In this document: positions 45,152 to 56,984 of the stretch, in pieces
Numbering within the stretch: position 1 is the stretch's first letter
How the letters are laid out: each line of letters starts with the position of its first letter
Origin: Tetraselmis striata
Lineage: Eukaryota; Chlorophyta; Chlorodendrophyceae; Chlorodendrales; Chlorodendraceae
Direction of reading: 5' to 3'
Assembly (NCBI GenBank): GCA_006384855.1
Contig: VCJN01001842.1
Coordinates: forward strand, 186,001-250,000
DNA: 64,000 nt
Notes under the pieces: model-generated
Database searches by the model: none
Told to the model about the DNA's origin: nothing
The model's input: the letters and a program-made list of their open reading frames with translations, nothing else
Made by a program: the position numbers and the translations under genes

Positions 45152-46721
45152 ATGCCGGCAGCAGCTTCGGAGGGCGGAGTGCTCGCGGGCTCCGCCTGCA
45201 GCGGCGAGCTCCACAACTGCGCTCGGTGCCATAGGTGAGCGCTACGAGAAATCGACTTCTGGGTCGTGATGGGGAGGCAGGCTCACAGGCAGGCCAAGCC
45301 TGACGCGTCTTGGTTTCCCGATCGCACTGCCGACACCGTATGCGTCTTTTTAAAATATGTACGTCGACCTGCTCCGCAATGGTAGACTGGCTGTTGACGG
45401 GGAAGGTCCCGAGTCACGTGGCTGCACGCAACTCCCGCAGGTACTACTCATTTTCGGAAGCCCAGGAGGCGGCCCATGCTCCATGTCGCTACCATCCGGG
45501 AGCATACGGAACGGGCGCGTCCGGTGGAGACGGGGCTGGGTGAGTTCTCGGCAATTAACAAAAGCTGTAGGGCGCTGAGCTCGGAGGCGGTGCGTGCTGC
45601 GCCATCCACTTCTTCCTACTGAACCTCCTCCCCCCCCCCCCCCCCCCGAAACACCGCCTTATAGTCTGCTAGCTTTTGCCAGCAGCCTGTCACCATATTG
45701 GAAATGTTGTGGCGCATCGGAGCAGGACGCCGCTGGCTGCCAGTAACCCCCCCCCCCCCCCCCCCCCCAACCCCAACCCCAACCCCGCGACACCCACTTT
45801 TCATCATACTTTTTGTGTCTGTCATTGCGCAGTCTCCGCATGCCCTCCCCCCATGTTAATTAAAGCAGGCGCGATCGGGCCCCATTTTTTAATTTCACTA
45901 CCACCGCCATCGCAGAGTCTCCAACGAGCACGTACAAGACGGCAGTTTTGAGAAGGCAGCGGCCCTGCTTGGTCAGTACAACAGGGCGGAGGCCGCAAAA
46001 CAGTGGCCGCCGCCGCCGTGCGTGCCCCCTGAGGCTGCCACCGCTGCTCCTGCTGGCTCCGCTGCCCCTATGCCTTCGAAGGACAAGCAGACTCTGCTGG
46101 AAAATGGATGGAAGGAAGTCACTGTCGGCAGGTGAGAATATTATCGACTGAGTAAGGTCGGAGTATTGCTGTCTGTCATTGCTGAGTTCCTAGAGATGCG
46201 GATGGGGGCGTATTTCAAGTTCCCTGCAGTTCCACCTGAAGTCCCACATTCGCTATCTCCTGGCTGTGTATCGTTGGCTGACTGCTAAGCGCACGCACTT
46301 ACGATTATCTGGCATCCTTCTTGCTGAGTTGAGATGTCTACTCATCCCTCTCGCTCGCCTGCACAGGAACGACACCCTGATGGGCCTGGCCCTCAAGCAT
46401 GGCGTGCAGCCCGCCCTCCTGCGCCTCGCCAACCGACTCAGCGACGACAGCCTGCTGATGTCCCACACCTCCCTCCTGGTACCCCCGCGTGGGTGGGACC
46501 CCGCCGCCGGTGGCGGTGGCCTGGCGCCCCAATCAGAGGAGCAGTCCCGAGCCGCAGCGGTGCACTACGTGCAGAAGGCCGCCGGGCTGGCGAGCCCAGA
46601 GGAGGCGCGCTTCTACCTGGACATGGCCGGCGGCGATGTGCACTCGGCGGTGGAAGATTGCCGCGCTGACAAGGAGTGGGAGAACCACTCCTCGGCGGCA
46701 GTTGTTGGCGGCGCTTCCTGA
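45152..46721 (+). CDS. LysM-domain protein with N-terminal CxxC/CxxH zinc motif
   Basis: Exons are 45152-45234, 45441-45539, 45916-46131 and 46367-46721; all phases agree, giving 250 residues. The N-terminus has CARC (23-26) and CRYHPG (43-48) flanking YYSFSEAQEAAHAP, a small CHORD-like zinc-binding motif. The LysM domain is at about 129-172: WKEVTVGRNDTLMGLALKHG, then LLRLANRLSDDSLLMSHTSL. The C-terminus (about 196-238: EEARFYLDMAGGDVHSAVED) resembles the helical UBA-like end of plant intracellular LysM proteins. There is no signal peptide, so it is probably cytosolic; its ligand is unknown. Intron 2 has two sense poly-C runs (45630-45647 and 45747-45768), and a third lies just 3' of the gene (46782-46798). 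Confidence 0.85.
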
Positions 46722-47550
46722 GGATGTCATCCATTATCATGGCTGCCACGTGCCGCCTTGCAAATAATACTTCCCCCCCCTCCCCCCCCCCCCCCCCCTC
46801 CCCTCCCCACCTCCCCCGAGCTCCCCCTCCTACTAGACGACCCGGGTCTCATGGTTGCGTTGTTGGCACGCGCAGCCAAAAGCGTACGTTTTCGCGCGCT
46901 TTCCGTGAGGGACACTTGGGAGGCCTGCCAAGCCATCTGGTATTTATGGTATTCGCAGTGCAGAGCTACTGCAATCTGTGCCCAGTGTGACGGGGCTACC
47001 CTCCCTTCCAAACAGGTGGGGACCTGACAATGATTGGGATAAATAGAGAGGTGGCAGATTCATGCACATGTATGAAGAATGTAATACTTAATATGTTGGA
47101 GTTTTCATGGAGAGCTGTATCGCATGCTGATGCCTGCAGGCGGGTGCCATTCCACGATGCGCCAATTCCTGATGGAGATACCGCGGAACTGGAACCCACA
47201 GGAGAGTGCTCATTCGTATCTGCACCAAATGCCCGTTACTAAGAATAATAAGACCGCAAGTGACTGGATCTCAGCGAATGCAGCACCCTGCTATCTCCTG
47301 AGCTGTCCCTACCGCGCTCCATGCGCAATTAGATCAACTTCGCTGCTGCCTCCCTCCCTTCTGTCGAAGCCCTTGCAAGCATGGACATCAACGACACCAT
47401 GGCTGCTTACCTGTGGCACTAGGAAGTCTTCTCTAAGGTCCACACGCTCATGGCTCCCAAAGTTTAGGCGGGAAACGGATCGGATGATGACGCCATCGAG
47501 GGCGAGGAGGGCGGAGGACCGGACGCATCACTGCAAAGTACATCTGGTCT
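46722..47550. other. 3' flank of the LysM gene
   Basis: A poly-C tract lies at 46773-46798. TGTAA at 47080-47084, 359 nt past the stop, is the only candidate polyadenylation signal seen. No gene is recognised. Confidence 0.4.
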
Positions 47551-48012
47551 GTGCCACGCAGCGCGACATTGGAGGAAACGATGGCCATTGTGCGGGCCAA
47601 GGACGACGAGAAGAAGCGCAAGGCAAGCGATAAGCCTGACCGAGAGGCGGCGCGGGAGGACAACAGGCGCAAGACGCAGTGCGAGGCGCAAACCAAGGAG
47701 AAGATTTCCGCCGGAGACCTCTGTGTCATCGACTCCACAGTGGTCGACGCCCTGCTGAAGGCTCTGCTGCTCTCCAAGGCCCGGTCCGAAGCCCTTGAAC
47801 CCAAGGGCAACAAAGCATACCTCTATGCCCGCATGCTAGACCTCCGCAGGGTGAAGGCGGCGGTGGCAGAGCATGGCCGCCGAGCTGCTACGGAGCGTGC
47901 GAGCGGCGCACCTGCACTAGCGAGTACTGCACCCCAGCATGCCCTGGTGCCGCCCGCTGACGGCGTCATCGCTGGCAAGGCGGCCGCCATCATCACCCTT
48001 GAGGCCGCCTAG
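47551..48012 (+). CDS. Unrecognised open frame, charged N-terminal half
   Basis: A frame of 153 residues opening RSATLEETMAIVRAKDDEKK, with a run of Lys/Arg/Glu/Asp (residues 15-50) and an ordered C-terminal half (VVDALLKALLLSKARSEALE; NKAYLYARMLDLRRVKAAVA). The composition looks protein-like, but there is no known domain and no supporting exon structure. A similar charged segment occurs in the element beginning downstream (about 49345-49510), so it may be part of a mobile element. Confidence 0.3.
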   Translation: MPRSATLEETMAIVRAKDDEKKRKASDKPDREAAREDNRRKTQCEAQTKEKISAGDLCVIDSTVVDALLKALLLSKARSEALEPKGNKAYLYARMLDLRRVKAAVAEHGRRAATERASGAPALASTAPQHALVPPADGVIAGKAAAIITLEAA

Positions 48013-48479
48013 AAACTCTACATGGCTATGTTGGAATGCGCTGGTGCCGTTGGTGTGGCCAAGTCCCAACCAACCCTATTACTACTCACTTAGCTATGAA
48101 CTGAATTGTCTGCTTGCCGCGGCGCAACGTAGTCGATAGCGCGGTACCTGTACATGTACATTTACCGGCCGGACGGAGACGGGTGGAGTTGCTTTTGATC
48201 ATATTGGTATTTTAGAGGTGTGATTGTACCGAGCTATTCTGTCACCGGTACTGGTACCGTTAAGACTCTAGTTTGAATGATAGCTACATGTACTAGTACG
48301 CGTACCGCTTGGACTTCCAGGTGCAATGGTGCTAGCAACAACATGCGACAGCCCTGTTACATGACACACCCGCACCACGAGCAGAGTCCACCGTCTGCCT
48401 TTGCGCCCGCTGACCAACTAGCGCGAAGGCATCAGACCTTTCGTAGGTGTGCAAGGTGTGAACATCTCTACAAGCTAGT

Positions 48480-50585
48480 GGACGGTCTCAACAATCTTAC
48501 AAATAATCCAACACAACACTTGCACGCTACGATGGTAGGCGGCAAGGAGGCGGCGGACCCTACGACGGCAACGCCAGCCGACAGTGCGTACGAAACGCCC
48601 GCGGGGCCGACACACGTGACATGGGACACGACAACGCTCGCGTTACCGCAAGATGGACACTCTATCAACCCACTTGGACGAACATGACGAATACAAGAGC
48701 AGAGAGCAGCGCGACATTCCTTCGGACGACGGCGAGGGTGGCAAGGAGCCGGAGCACGACACCCGGACAACCGCTGCTACGAGGGGCGCGGTGCGGCGTT
48801 ACGGCCGTGTACATCGACCCGTGGGATTATTGAGAAGGCCTCTTGCCCCGGGCGTACCAAGACTGCCCCCCCCCCCCCCCCCCCCCTCTCTCCCGCTTCT
48901 GGCGCCACACATCCGGTTTTCTGGCGGCCGCGTAACGACGAGGCCGGCCGCTACCTCACTCAGGCGAACAAGACCGCGTCGCGCGACGAGTACCGCCACC
49001 TGGTGATGTGGCGTCTGCCGCACCGACGTTAACGCAACGGCTAAGACCGCTCTGCCTATGCTACGCTCGCCCGATACCCCTACGCAAGACCGTGCCGACG
49101 ACCTCAACTTATTTGACACCGCGCATCGAACACTTGAAGCAATGGGCGACGGGGATGAGGGCAGCATGACCTACTTTTTGACGCTTCAAGGCCAAAAATG
49201 CCCTCACCCCCGAGGAGCAGGTCACCGAGCGACTCATCTAATCCCGAATCCTTCGACACAGCCGACCATGAGCGCTCCGCCAACGTCGTCAACGACCTCC
49301 TGGCAGCGCTCGAGGACTAGCGCCTCGAGGTCGACCTCGCGGCTGTGGCCAAGGCACATGCGTCAGCGACCTTCAAGAGGCAGGCAACGGAGCGCGACAC
49401 CGAACGCGACAAGGCGCAGAAGGAAAAGGACAAGGCGGCGCACGAGAGGCGCCGGGAGCAGCAACGCTGCGAGGCAGAAACCAAGAACCGCGACAAGAAC
49501 GGCGGCAAGATGACAAGCGACAAGACCCGCGACTGGCAGTGTGGCGCGTCGCGGCCGACACTTTTGCCCCGATTCCAACTATATGCGCCACCGCTGAAGG
49601 CGGAATTGGCAGGCACTAGCAAGACATCGGCGCGAGCGCGCAAGTGGCAAGCTATCTAGACACGGGATGGCGTACACGTGCCTTTCCGCTGCTGACAACC
49701 GGCCACCCCTAAGGTTCAACGAAGGCGGCTCGTTCAACGGCGCGACCCCCTGGCCGACTCAAGTTCCTCACCGCCGAACTAAGACGCTTCACGGCGGCTG
49801 GTGCGTCGGAGAAGTCGTCGTGCGCAAGGTGATTGTCCCCGGCGTTCGTCATCCCGAAGCCCGGCGCCAATCAATGGCGTTTTATCGTCGACCTGCTTCG
49901 CGTACTCAACACTTTCTGCGCATGCAAGCGACAAAGAACGGAAACACTCATGGGCGTCCGACACCTGACCGTAAAAGGGTACAACGTGTTTTCGTTCGAC
50001 CTGCAAGACGGCTTTTATGCCCTGGGTATTGCGTCCTCCGACCGCAACTACTTCACCGGTCAACATCCGCAGGACCCTGTACCGGCTTTGCAGCCTCCCT
50101 ATGAGGTGGTTGCCCATCCTTTACTACTTCATGACCTTCACGATGGCGTTCGTCAAGCACCTACGCTCTCCGACTACTCCCGCTGCGCCGGGCAACGTCC
50201 CTCCGTCGCGCCGCTGGCTGCGCCACGTGCGATGGAGGGGGCCGCGCATCTTACCTTACATCGACGACTTCTTGTTGTTCGCCTCGTCGGAGCCGGAGGC
50301 GCTAGAACTCCGCCAGCGCATCGCCAACTGGCTAGCCAACCTGGGCATCACATGCAGCGCAACCCCGCCAAAGCGCTATGGAGCCGGTTCAATACGGCCA
50401 GGACATGGGGGTGGACATTGACACGGCCGCTGGTTATTTTTATGCCCCAGAAATCAAACTGCAGCGGCTCGAGCGCCAAGCCAAGCAACTGCTGCAACTA
50501 CGCGCCGCCTGCGACGGCCGTTGGCTGCCCGTGAGGGAGTTGTAGTCGCTCGCGTGGCAGGCTCAACAAATATATTTGGCGATCC
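48480..50585 (+). mobile_element. DIRS-like retroelement fossil (gag-like region and reverse transcriptase)
   Basis: The 3' half is a reverse transcriptase of the DIRS/PAT type. Blocks visible between 49830 and 50585 include FVIPKPGANQWRFIVDL, the LQDGFYALGI block, ILPYIDDFLLFASSEPEALE (the catalytic box as YIDD) and RLERQAKQLLQLRAACDGRW. Upstream (about 48520-49660) is a charged gag-like region. No tyrosine recombinase was found here and no terminal repeats could be defined. It is clearly broken in several places and looks old. Its 3' side runs directly into the 68-bp tandem array at 50590. A 21-nt poly-C run lies at 48866-48886. Confidence 0.65.
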
Positions 50586-50589
50586 CGGT

Positions 50590-52060
50590 GCGCTTCCACC
50601 TGCGGGAGCTCCACAACGTTGTGGGCACGCACTTGATCGGCGTCACCATGCCGCCAATGAAGCATGTGCCCTGGTCGCTTTCGCGACCCGGGCCCGCAGC
50701 CGGTCGGCGCCAACTACTCGCCGCCTCTGCACCATGCGCCATGGTCGCCTCCGCGGCCCATGCACGCAGCTCCTCGGCGCCGTAAGGCCGCCCCTGCGCC
50801 ATCTGCCACTGGTCGCCTCCGCGACCTGCGCATTCATCTGATCGGCGCAAACGGGCCGTCACTGCACCCTTAGCCATGATCGCCTCCGCGACTCAGGCAC
50901 CCTGACACAGCATGTCAGCACAGTCTGGCCGTCCCTACACCATGTGCCCCGGTCGTTTCCGCGACATGCGTAAGCAGCCGGTCGGCATCAACGGGCCGCC
51001 ATTTCACCCAGCGCCTCGATCACTTTACAACCCGCGCACGTATCTGGTCGGCGCAAACGGACCGTCAATGCACCATGTACCATGCATGTTCGCCTCCGCG
51101 GCCCATACACGCAGCTAGTCGGCGCCGGCAGGCGGTCCCAGCGCCACATGCCCCGTTCGCCTCCGCAACGGCATGCGCACGCAGCTGGTCGGCGCCAATG
51201 GGCCGCCATTGCACCCTGCCCCTCGGTCGCTTTCGCGGCCCGCGCACGCAGCTGTTCGGCGCCAACTCGCCGCCTCCGCACCATGTGCCTTGGTTGCTTT
51301 CGCAGCCCCATACACGCAGCTGGGCGGCGTAAACGGACCGCCACAGCATCATGCGTCCCGGTCGCCTCCGCGGCCCGGGAACGCAACTGTTCGGCGCCAA
51401 CGGGCTCACTGCCGCTACACGCTGGGCCTAAGTACTCGGCACGAAGCTGTTCGGCGCCCCCATGCCGCCACTACACCCTGTGCTTTCGCTGCCCGGGCAT
51501 GCAGCGGGTCGACACCATGAGGCTGCCCCCTGCGCCCTGTACCTGCCAGCGGCCTCCGCGGCCTACGCACGCAGCGGGTCGACGCCAACGGGCCATCATT
51601 GCACCCTGCGCCTCGGTCGCTTCCGCGGCATGCGCACGCAGTTGGAGCCGGCGCCAACGGGCTGTCACTGCACACTGTGCCATGGTCGCTTCCGCGACCC
51701 GATAAGCACGCACCAAATTGGCGCCGTTAAGGCCGTCCTGCACCATGTGCCCCTGTCGCTTCCGTGGCCCGGGCACCCAGCTGATCGGCGCCGTCCGCCG
51801 TCCCTGCGCCGTTCGCCTCCGCAGACCGGCGATGCGGGTTGCCGGCCCCACCGTGCCGCCATTGCATCGTCATTGCATGCGCCCGGCGGCTTTCACATCA
51901 TGGGTACGCAATAGGCCGGCGCCAATGGCCGCCCCTACACCGTGTTCCCCGGTCGCTTTCGCAGCCCGGACACGCAGCTAATCGGCGCCGCCGAGCCGCC
52001 GCCGCACCTTGTGCCCATGTTGCTTTCCCAGCTCTCGGGCAGCCCGCTTATCGACGCCAT
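50590..52060. repeat. Degenerate tandem array, unit about 68 bp, about 20 copies
   Basis: The block (C)GCAGCTGGTCGGCGCCAAC, GGGCCGCCATTGCACCATG, then CCCCGGTCGCTTCCGCGGCC recurs without a break. The landmark (C/T)CGCGGC/CCGCGAC occurs at 50681, 50751, 50819, 50886, 50959, 51096, 51162, 51232, 51300 and 51368, so spacing is 66-73 nt (one unit near 51028 has lost it). Units differ at many positions. Because 68 is not a multiple of three, all frames stay fairly open and long Pro/Arg/Ala-rich frames appear on both strands; these are not genes. Confidence 0.9.
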
Positions 52061-53200
52061 CGAGTTGTGAGTCGCTGCGTGGAGCTGGCTCCGGACTACT
52101 TCGTCCGCTTCACCCCCGCGCGCCCGCCTTCGCACACCCCGCCGTGCGACGGTAGCCAGCCATTTTTCTCTTGGGCGGTCGCTGCTCTCCCGCCCGGCCG
52201 CCGCCCTGCGCGGCCGGCGACCACGGCATGTTGGCAATGTAGTGCATGCGCCCCCACCCTTCCTTGGAAATAATGTTTACTACTAGTATGGTAGTTGTGG
52301 GGTTTCCTTCCCCTCTCGTCGTCTACTTATTAGCCGGCACGGTACGGCACACATACGTTGCTATTCTGTCCGGTGCTAGTATGCCGTACCGCCCGAGGGG
52401 CTGCATCGGCCCCGCAGCGCCCCGAGGAGCTTCATCGACATCATCGTACTCCCTTACGCACCATCCGCGTGCGGTTCCCGACGCAACCATCCCGGGCGGC
52501 GTTGCTCCATGATGCTTCGTCGTGTGCTTTAAAGCAACACGGGGCTTGTCTGTCCTCACCTTTCTTTGTCGCAGCGCACCCACCATGCATGGGATCGCAC
52601 CGCGACAGCCACGCGAGCCCTCCCCTCACTTCGTTCAATTTCACGGTCTGCCTCTAAGGGCCTCTCACCCTTCTAAAAGACTTGTAATTATGCCAAAGCA
52701 CTTTTTAGGTTTTGCCCTCGTTTGGGCTTCAGACCTGGACAGATATATGCCCAACTTTATACACAGGTACCAGGTACCGGTACGGGGTTCGAAGCATTTT
52801 GCCTGATGCCCTAGCGATAGTAATTATCAGGGCAGTAACCTGCTATGATGGCGCGGCCGGATATGGGCAGTGGACGATGCTGCTGACGGTGATCGCGCGC
52901 GTGCGCCGCGCGATGCTGACGATGTTTCGAAGGATGACAAGCCTGCCGCCTCTGCTGATGCTGCTGCTGATTCGCGCTAATGATGGCTCGTATTTCGCGC
53001 GCTGCTCGTGTAGTGCGCCGCGGCCGCGCGCTGGCCGCAACGTCGCCCATCAGCGCCAGCAACATGCGAGAGTACAGGCAGGGGGAATGGTGCAGGTACC
53101 GCCTGGGTATGAGATAGAGCGTTGCGACCCGTGCTATAGGCAATCGTACCCGGGGTACCAGGACTTTTAGTAGTAGGTGGATTTGTTATTCCCCTTTTTG
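52061..53200. other. Stretch without recognised gene
   Basis: Nothing beyond short frames. GGTACCAGGTACCGGTAC near 52767 is a small palindromic cluster of KpnI-like motifs. Confidence 0.4.
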
Positions 53201-54200
53201 TAATTCACACCAGTACAGGTGTATGGTCAAATGGCCAAACCGCGCTTTGGTGAGAGCACTGACACACATCGAACAGGAGATGAGCTACTGGTACTTCGGG
53301 AGATACCTACCAAACTACCCTGCGAGTCACTCTGTCACTCATACCTTTCATCTAAGCCCTCGGCTGACACCACCTCCAGCGATCAAACTCACCGACGGCG
53401 CCCTGAACGCAGCGACCGATATCGTTCCACAGCAACTGTAAGAGCCAGAGGCATATATCGAGTAATTTCCCTAGCAAGCCCACCGAACGAGTTCGGCATC
53501 TCCCGCGCTACCTCGAAATAAGATAAACCGCGGCCAGTGCTGACCTCATCCGTAATCCGCCCACCCGCACGCGCTCCCGTTTGTCGACCCTGCGGCATCG
53601 TCGCGACTTCGGGTGGAAATCCAAGCAGCCATGTGAACGTGCTCGGGGCCGAACCCAAACCTCTCAGCGTGCTACTGTGCCCGTCTACACGCGCCGCTGG
53701 CCTCTAGCGACTGCAGCGGTATGGACGACGCTCGGCAACCTCGACAACCGCTCGGATCGTGTCGGCGACTCGGAAGCTTGATAGTTTAATATTAATTACC
53801 CCCCCCCCCCCCCCCCCCGGCGGATATATCTGCAAACTCAGCAGCTTCGCACGGCCCGCTCGCTTGTTCGCCCTATCACAGGAGGCACGCACCCAAACAC
53901 TTGGGAGCGTCTGGTACACTGCGAAGTTACGCGCGTCGCCGTCGACCCACCGCGGCCCGGCAATGCCACAGCTCTCGGAAAAGAGCAAAATACTCGGAAC
54001 AAAATACCAATCGGCGCAACGAACGGCGCCATCACGACCCCACCATTGACTGGCCCCGCCCGGGGGGAAATATATGTATCGTCCGTCTTCGGCAACCCTG
54101 ACTTGGGAATGAAAAGCCTCGACGGCTCTGACACCATAATGTATTGAGCAGCGACAAATCGGCACAGTCGTCGTGTCGGGTCTCTCGGCACGATGGTCGT
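53201..54200 (-). other. Unrecognised minus-strand open frames
   Basis: The minus frame 54165-53704 reads AVEAFHSQVRVAEDGRYIYF, then QWWGRDGAVRCADWYFVPSI and ARNFAVYQTLPSVWVRASCD; it looks like real protein rich in aromatic residues. The minus frame 53658-53389 (DEVSTGRGLSYFEVAREMPN) may belong with it. A 20-nt run of C on the plus strand (53799-53818) interrupts the reading. The family is unknown; it may be a decayed mobile element. 54201-54480 shows nothing. Confidence 0.35.
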
Positions 54201-54506
54201 TATTGCGCTTTGATGTACCGAGGGCGCTGCGTCGACGAGGGCGGCGCGATATGTGCGTCAGAAGAGGACTATGCTCTGGGCACCATCGACATCACATAGC
54301 GACAATTACTCATCCTGGTAGCTTTTGCTCGGCCGCGATATAGCAATCCGCGTGTGCTTGGCGTCGGCCGATTCGTTGGATCGGCAGATTAGTGTTCTCA
54401 TGGGCCGCGCCCTGAAACTCGACAGGCACCGAGGGCAAGACCAGCACGCGAGCCCGCGCACGACAATTAAATCATATCAGGCTTCCATCACTTTTGATCT
54501 CTGAGG

Positions 54507-55474
54507 ATGGTCCGCTCAGCAGTGGCAATGAGCAGCACCAGCGGCGTCGTGCTGCAGGTGATCTCCTGGCAAACCCAGAAAAGTGCTGCCAGCATTTTCT
54601 TTCTGTTTTTGGAGCCGTTCCACACCCGCCTTGCAGCAGATGCTGACCGTTGCCGCCTGTCCATTTGTCACTGCTGGCGCAGGGTAAGAAAACCGCCTCC
54701 GTCTCCCCGGCGAAAGCCATGAAGACTCGGCAGGTGCCAATCATCCCAGTGTCTCACATCCCCCGGGCCATCCGCCTCGTCGCCACCCCCACCACTGGGC
54801 AGAAGTCCCGTCAGGTGCGCCTCCTGCAGTGCCACCCAATGCCCCCCCCCTCCCCCTTCTGTTCCACTCTCATCAAAAGCAGTGTCCCTGTGTATACCTT
54901 GCAACTGCCTGTGCCCGATCTTCCCGGCCAATCATTCCCTGTGGTCCCCTGTGGTGCGTGGCTATTCTCATAGAAGCCGCCACTGACCCCGCTACCTCCG
55001 CTGGACGGTCCGAGCACGAGCACCGCCATCTCCCCCTTTGTTCCTCACCCACTAGCGCTGTGGGAAGAGCCTGCCCCGGCCACCTTTTACATGGATTTTG
55101 GCGGCCACTGCCACAAGAAGCTGGATGACGGGGGGTTCCTATTCATGGACCAGTTCGGTCACTGCCACACCAAGCTTGACGATGGTGGCTTTCTGTACAT
55201 GGACCGCCAGGGAAGCGGCCACAAGAGCCTTGACGACGGCGAGGTGGGGCAGCACCATCCGCCGCCGCGCCCTGGCCGCACTCTCACGGTCTCCGCCATG
55301 CTGGGGACCCCAGAGACCGCAAAGGCCACCAGGCAAAGCCTGGCGTCCCATGATGGGGAGGTGCGGCAGATGCAGGCCAAGGCCACCATGTTCAAGGGTA
55401 AAGCTCACACCCAGAAACCCAATGCATCCACCCGCAAGCTCCACCACATCGGGCAGCCGCGCAGGCACAACTGA
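54507..55474 (+). CDS. Small protein with three 18-residue GHCHxKLDDGG repeats
   Basis: Exons 54507-54557, 54683-54814 and 54974-55474, all phase 0, give 227 residues. The N-terminal half is basic and Pro/Ser/Thr-rich (GKKTASVSPAKAMKTRQVP). Residues 101-118, 119-136 and 137-151 are three tandem units: MDFGGHCHKKLDDGGFLF, MDQFGHCHTKLDDGGFLY and MDRQGSGHKSLDDGE (the last degenerate). His-Cys-His and the Asp pair suggest metal binding, but this is only inference. The C-terminal 76 residues are polar and basic. No signal peptide or membrane segment. The third exon's acceptor (CTCATAG) was chosen because it keeps phase and leads into ordered sequence. The family is not recognised. Confidence 0.65.
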
Positions 55475-55604
55475 AGTGTTTTCAGCCCCGCCAGCCGTAC
55501 CAGTCCATCTTGGTCCGTAGCCACGACTAGGGGGGCGCATGAGCCCCTGTGCTCACTCTAGGCTTGTTTGCAAACTGTACATTGCTTTGCCGGCTGAGAA
55601 AAAG

Positions 55605-55609
55605 TGTAA
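55605..55609 (+). terminator. TGTAA polyadenylation signal of the repeat-protein gene
   Basis: TGTAA lies 131 nt after the stop codon at 55474. Confidence 0.6.
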
Positions 55610-56901
55610 TACTATCCGCTGTGTGATATCTTCTGTGTCCATCGCGCACTGTCCATCCCTAGCACCATTTTGTTTCGCATGTCAATGTACACACTTGCTG
55701 CTTTAAAACATCTGTCACGAATGGGCGCTGCCGATGTGCCTATCGGGTTGAACAGTATTCAAATAACAGGAAGAAATGGCATGTTTTCTGGGCGCGCTGC
55801 TCAAGCAGGTGCATCCCGAAGACTCAGGATGGTTCGTTGATCAACCGTTGCTGTTCTGACAAGTGTATATGGAGATTCATGTCAAATGAGCAACAGCAAT
55901 AACCGGTCCATCGCCGCCGCCAAATATATTGTATTACACGCGGTTACAACACGCGCTGCGTTGGATTTGATTGGGGACGCGCCTGACCTGCATCCACCTG
56001 ATGCACCTATGCGCTAGTCGTCTGTTGCCACGAAGGAGCATCTTGGTTTCCGATGTCGTTGGCTGGCTGTACCTCTCTTGTTGCTCATGCAGGCCGGCAC
56101 AACGTTACTACACAACAGCCTGCATTGTACCTGCACCTGCATGGATCAAAAGCACTGCCAGCATTTGACCTGTTTCTGTCTGACAGAACGACTACCGCTG
56201 TTATAGTTCGTCCATAGCTCGATATGTGGAACGGCTATGACTGTCCTACTGGTCAATCAATGGCCCTGTATGTAATCTCCCCTGTAATTTCATGAGCATG
56301 TCTGTGGGTGGTAACCAAGCTGCCGCGGAAGCACTACTGGCAGGCATACCTAGCTCAAGCAATCATGTCTAGCTAATTCATACAATCGTGCTGTGACTGG
56401 AAAACAGGCATGCCGTCGATTTTGTTATTACAGCAGTAATATGTTGGCCCGGACAACTGTCCATCGAGCTTCGAAGAGTCAGCCAGGCAGCTTGGGTGGC
56501 ATCCCCCGCCCCCCCCCCCCCCCCCCCCATGACGGGCGGTCTTGCGTGCACAAGCTTTCTGGGTTGACGTTAATTCAGCTTTGCCGCGCTTTACATGCCC
56601 ATTTGAAACAATATCGAACACTAGACAAAGCGGAGTTCATCCCACAGCCCCAGATTCGACCTGCAGTGTCGTTCATCATCCATGTTGATTTGTCTTGAGT
56701 GCATATATGGGGCGCGTGCATAGCAACTGATTGATCGAGTGATAATGCGATGGCGTTTGCTGCGGCTGGGCGTTAACAGTGCAGGCATACGGGGGAAGGC
56801 ATAAGGCAGTGCAGGGAGGGGGGAGGGAGGAGGGGGTCTAAAAGGGGTGCAGACTGGGGTACATGGGGACCTGTTGCCGTGCGACCTTGTCGGCGTTGCC
56901 A
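55610..56901. other. Intergenic stretch, no gene recognised
   Basis: Short frames only; a 20-nt poly-C run lies at 56509-56528. The region lies between convergent genes. Confidence 0.5.
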
Positions 56902-56906
56902 TTACA
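56902..56906 (-). terminator. TGTAA polyadenylation signal of the S9 gene
   Basis: TTACA on the plus strand; TGTAA on the minus strand, 79 nt beyond the stop codon of the S9 gene. Confidence 0.6.
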
Positions 56907-56984
56907 CGGTCCGCGCTATACAGGGTACCGGTAGCTGTAGCTGTAAACCGTTAAACCTTGCCGGCGACATCACGCGGCACCCGC

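Noticed and set aside
50590-52060. Several frames of 80-200 codons on both strands
   Set aside because: They arise from the 68-bp tandem array, which stays open in all frames.
52783-52815. Possible fifth LINE tail (AGCATTTTGCCTGATGCC)
   Set aside because: Only about 22 nt match the LINE 3' UTR and the shared 3' end is absent.
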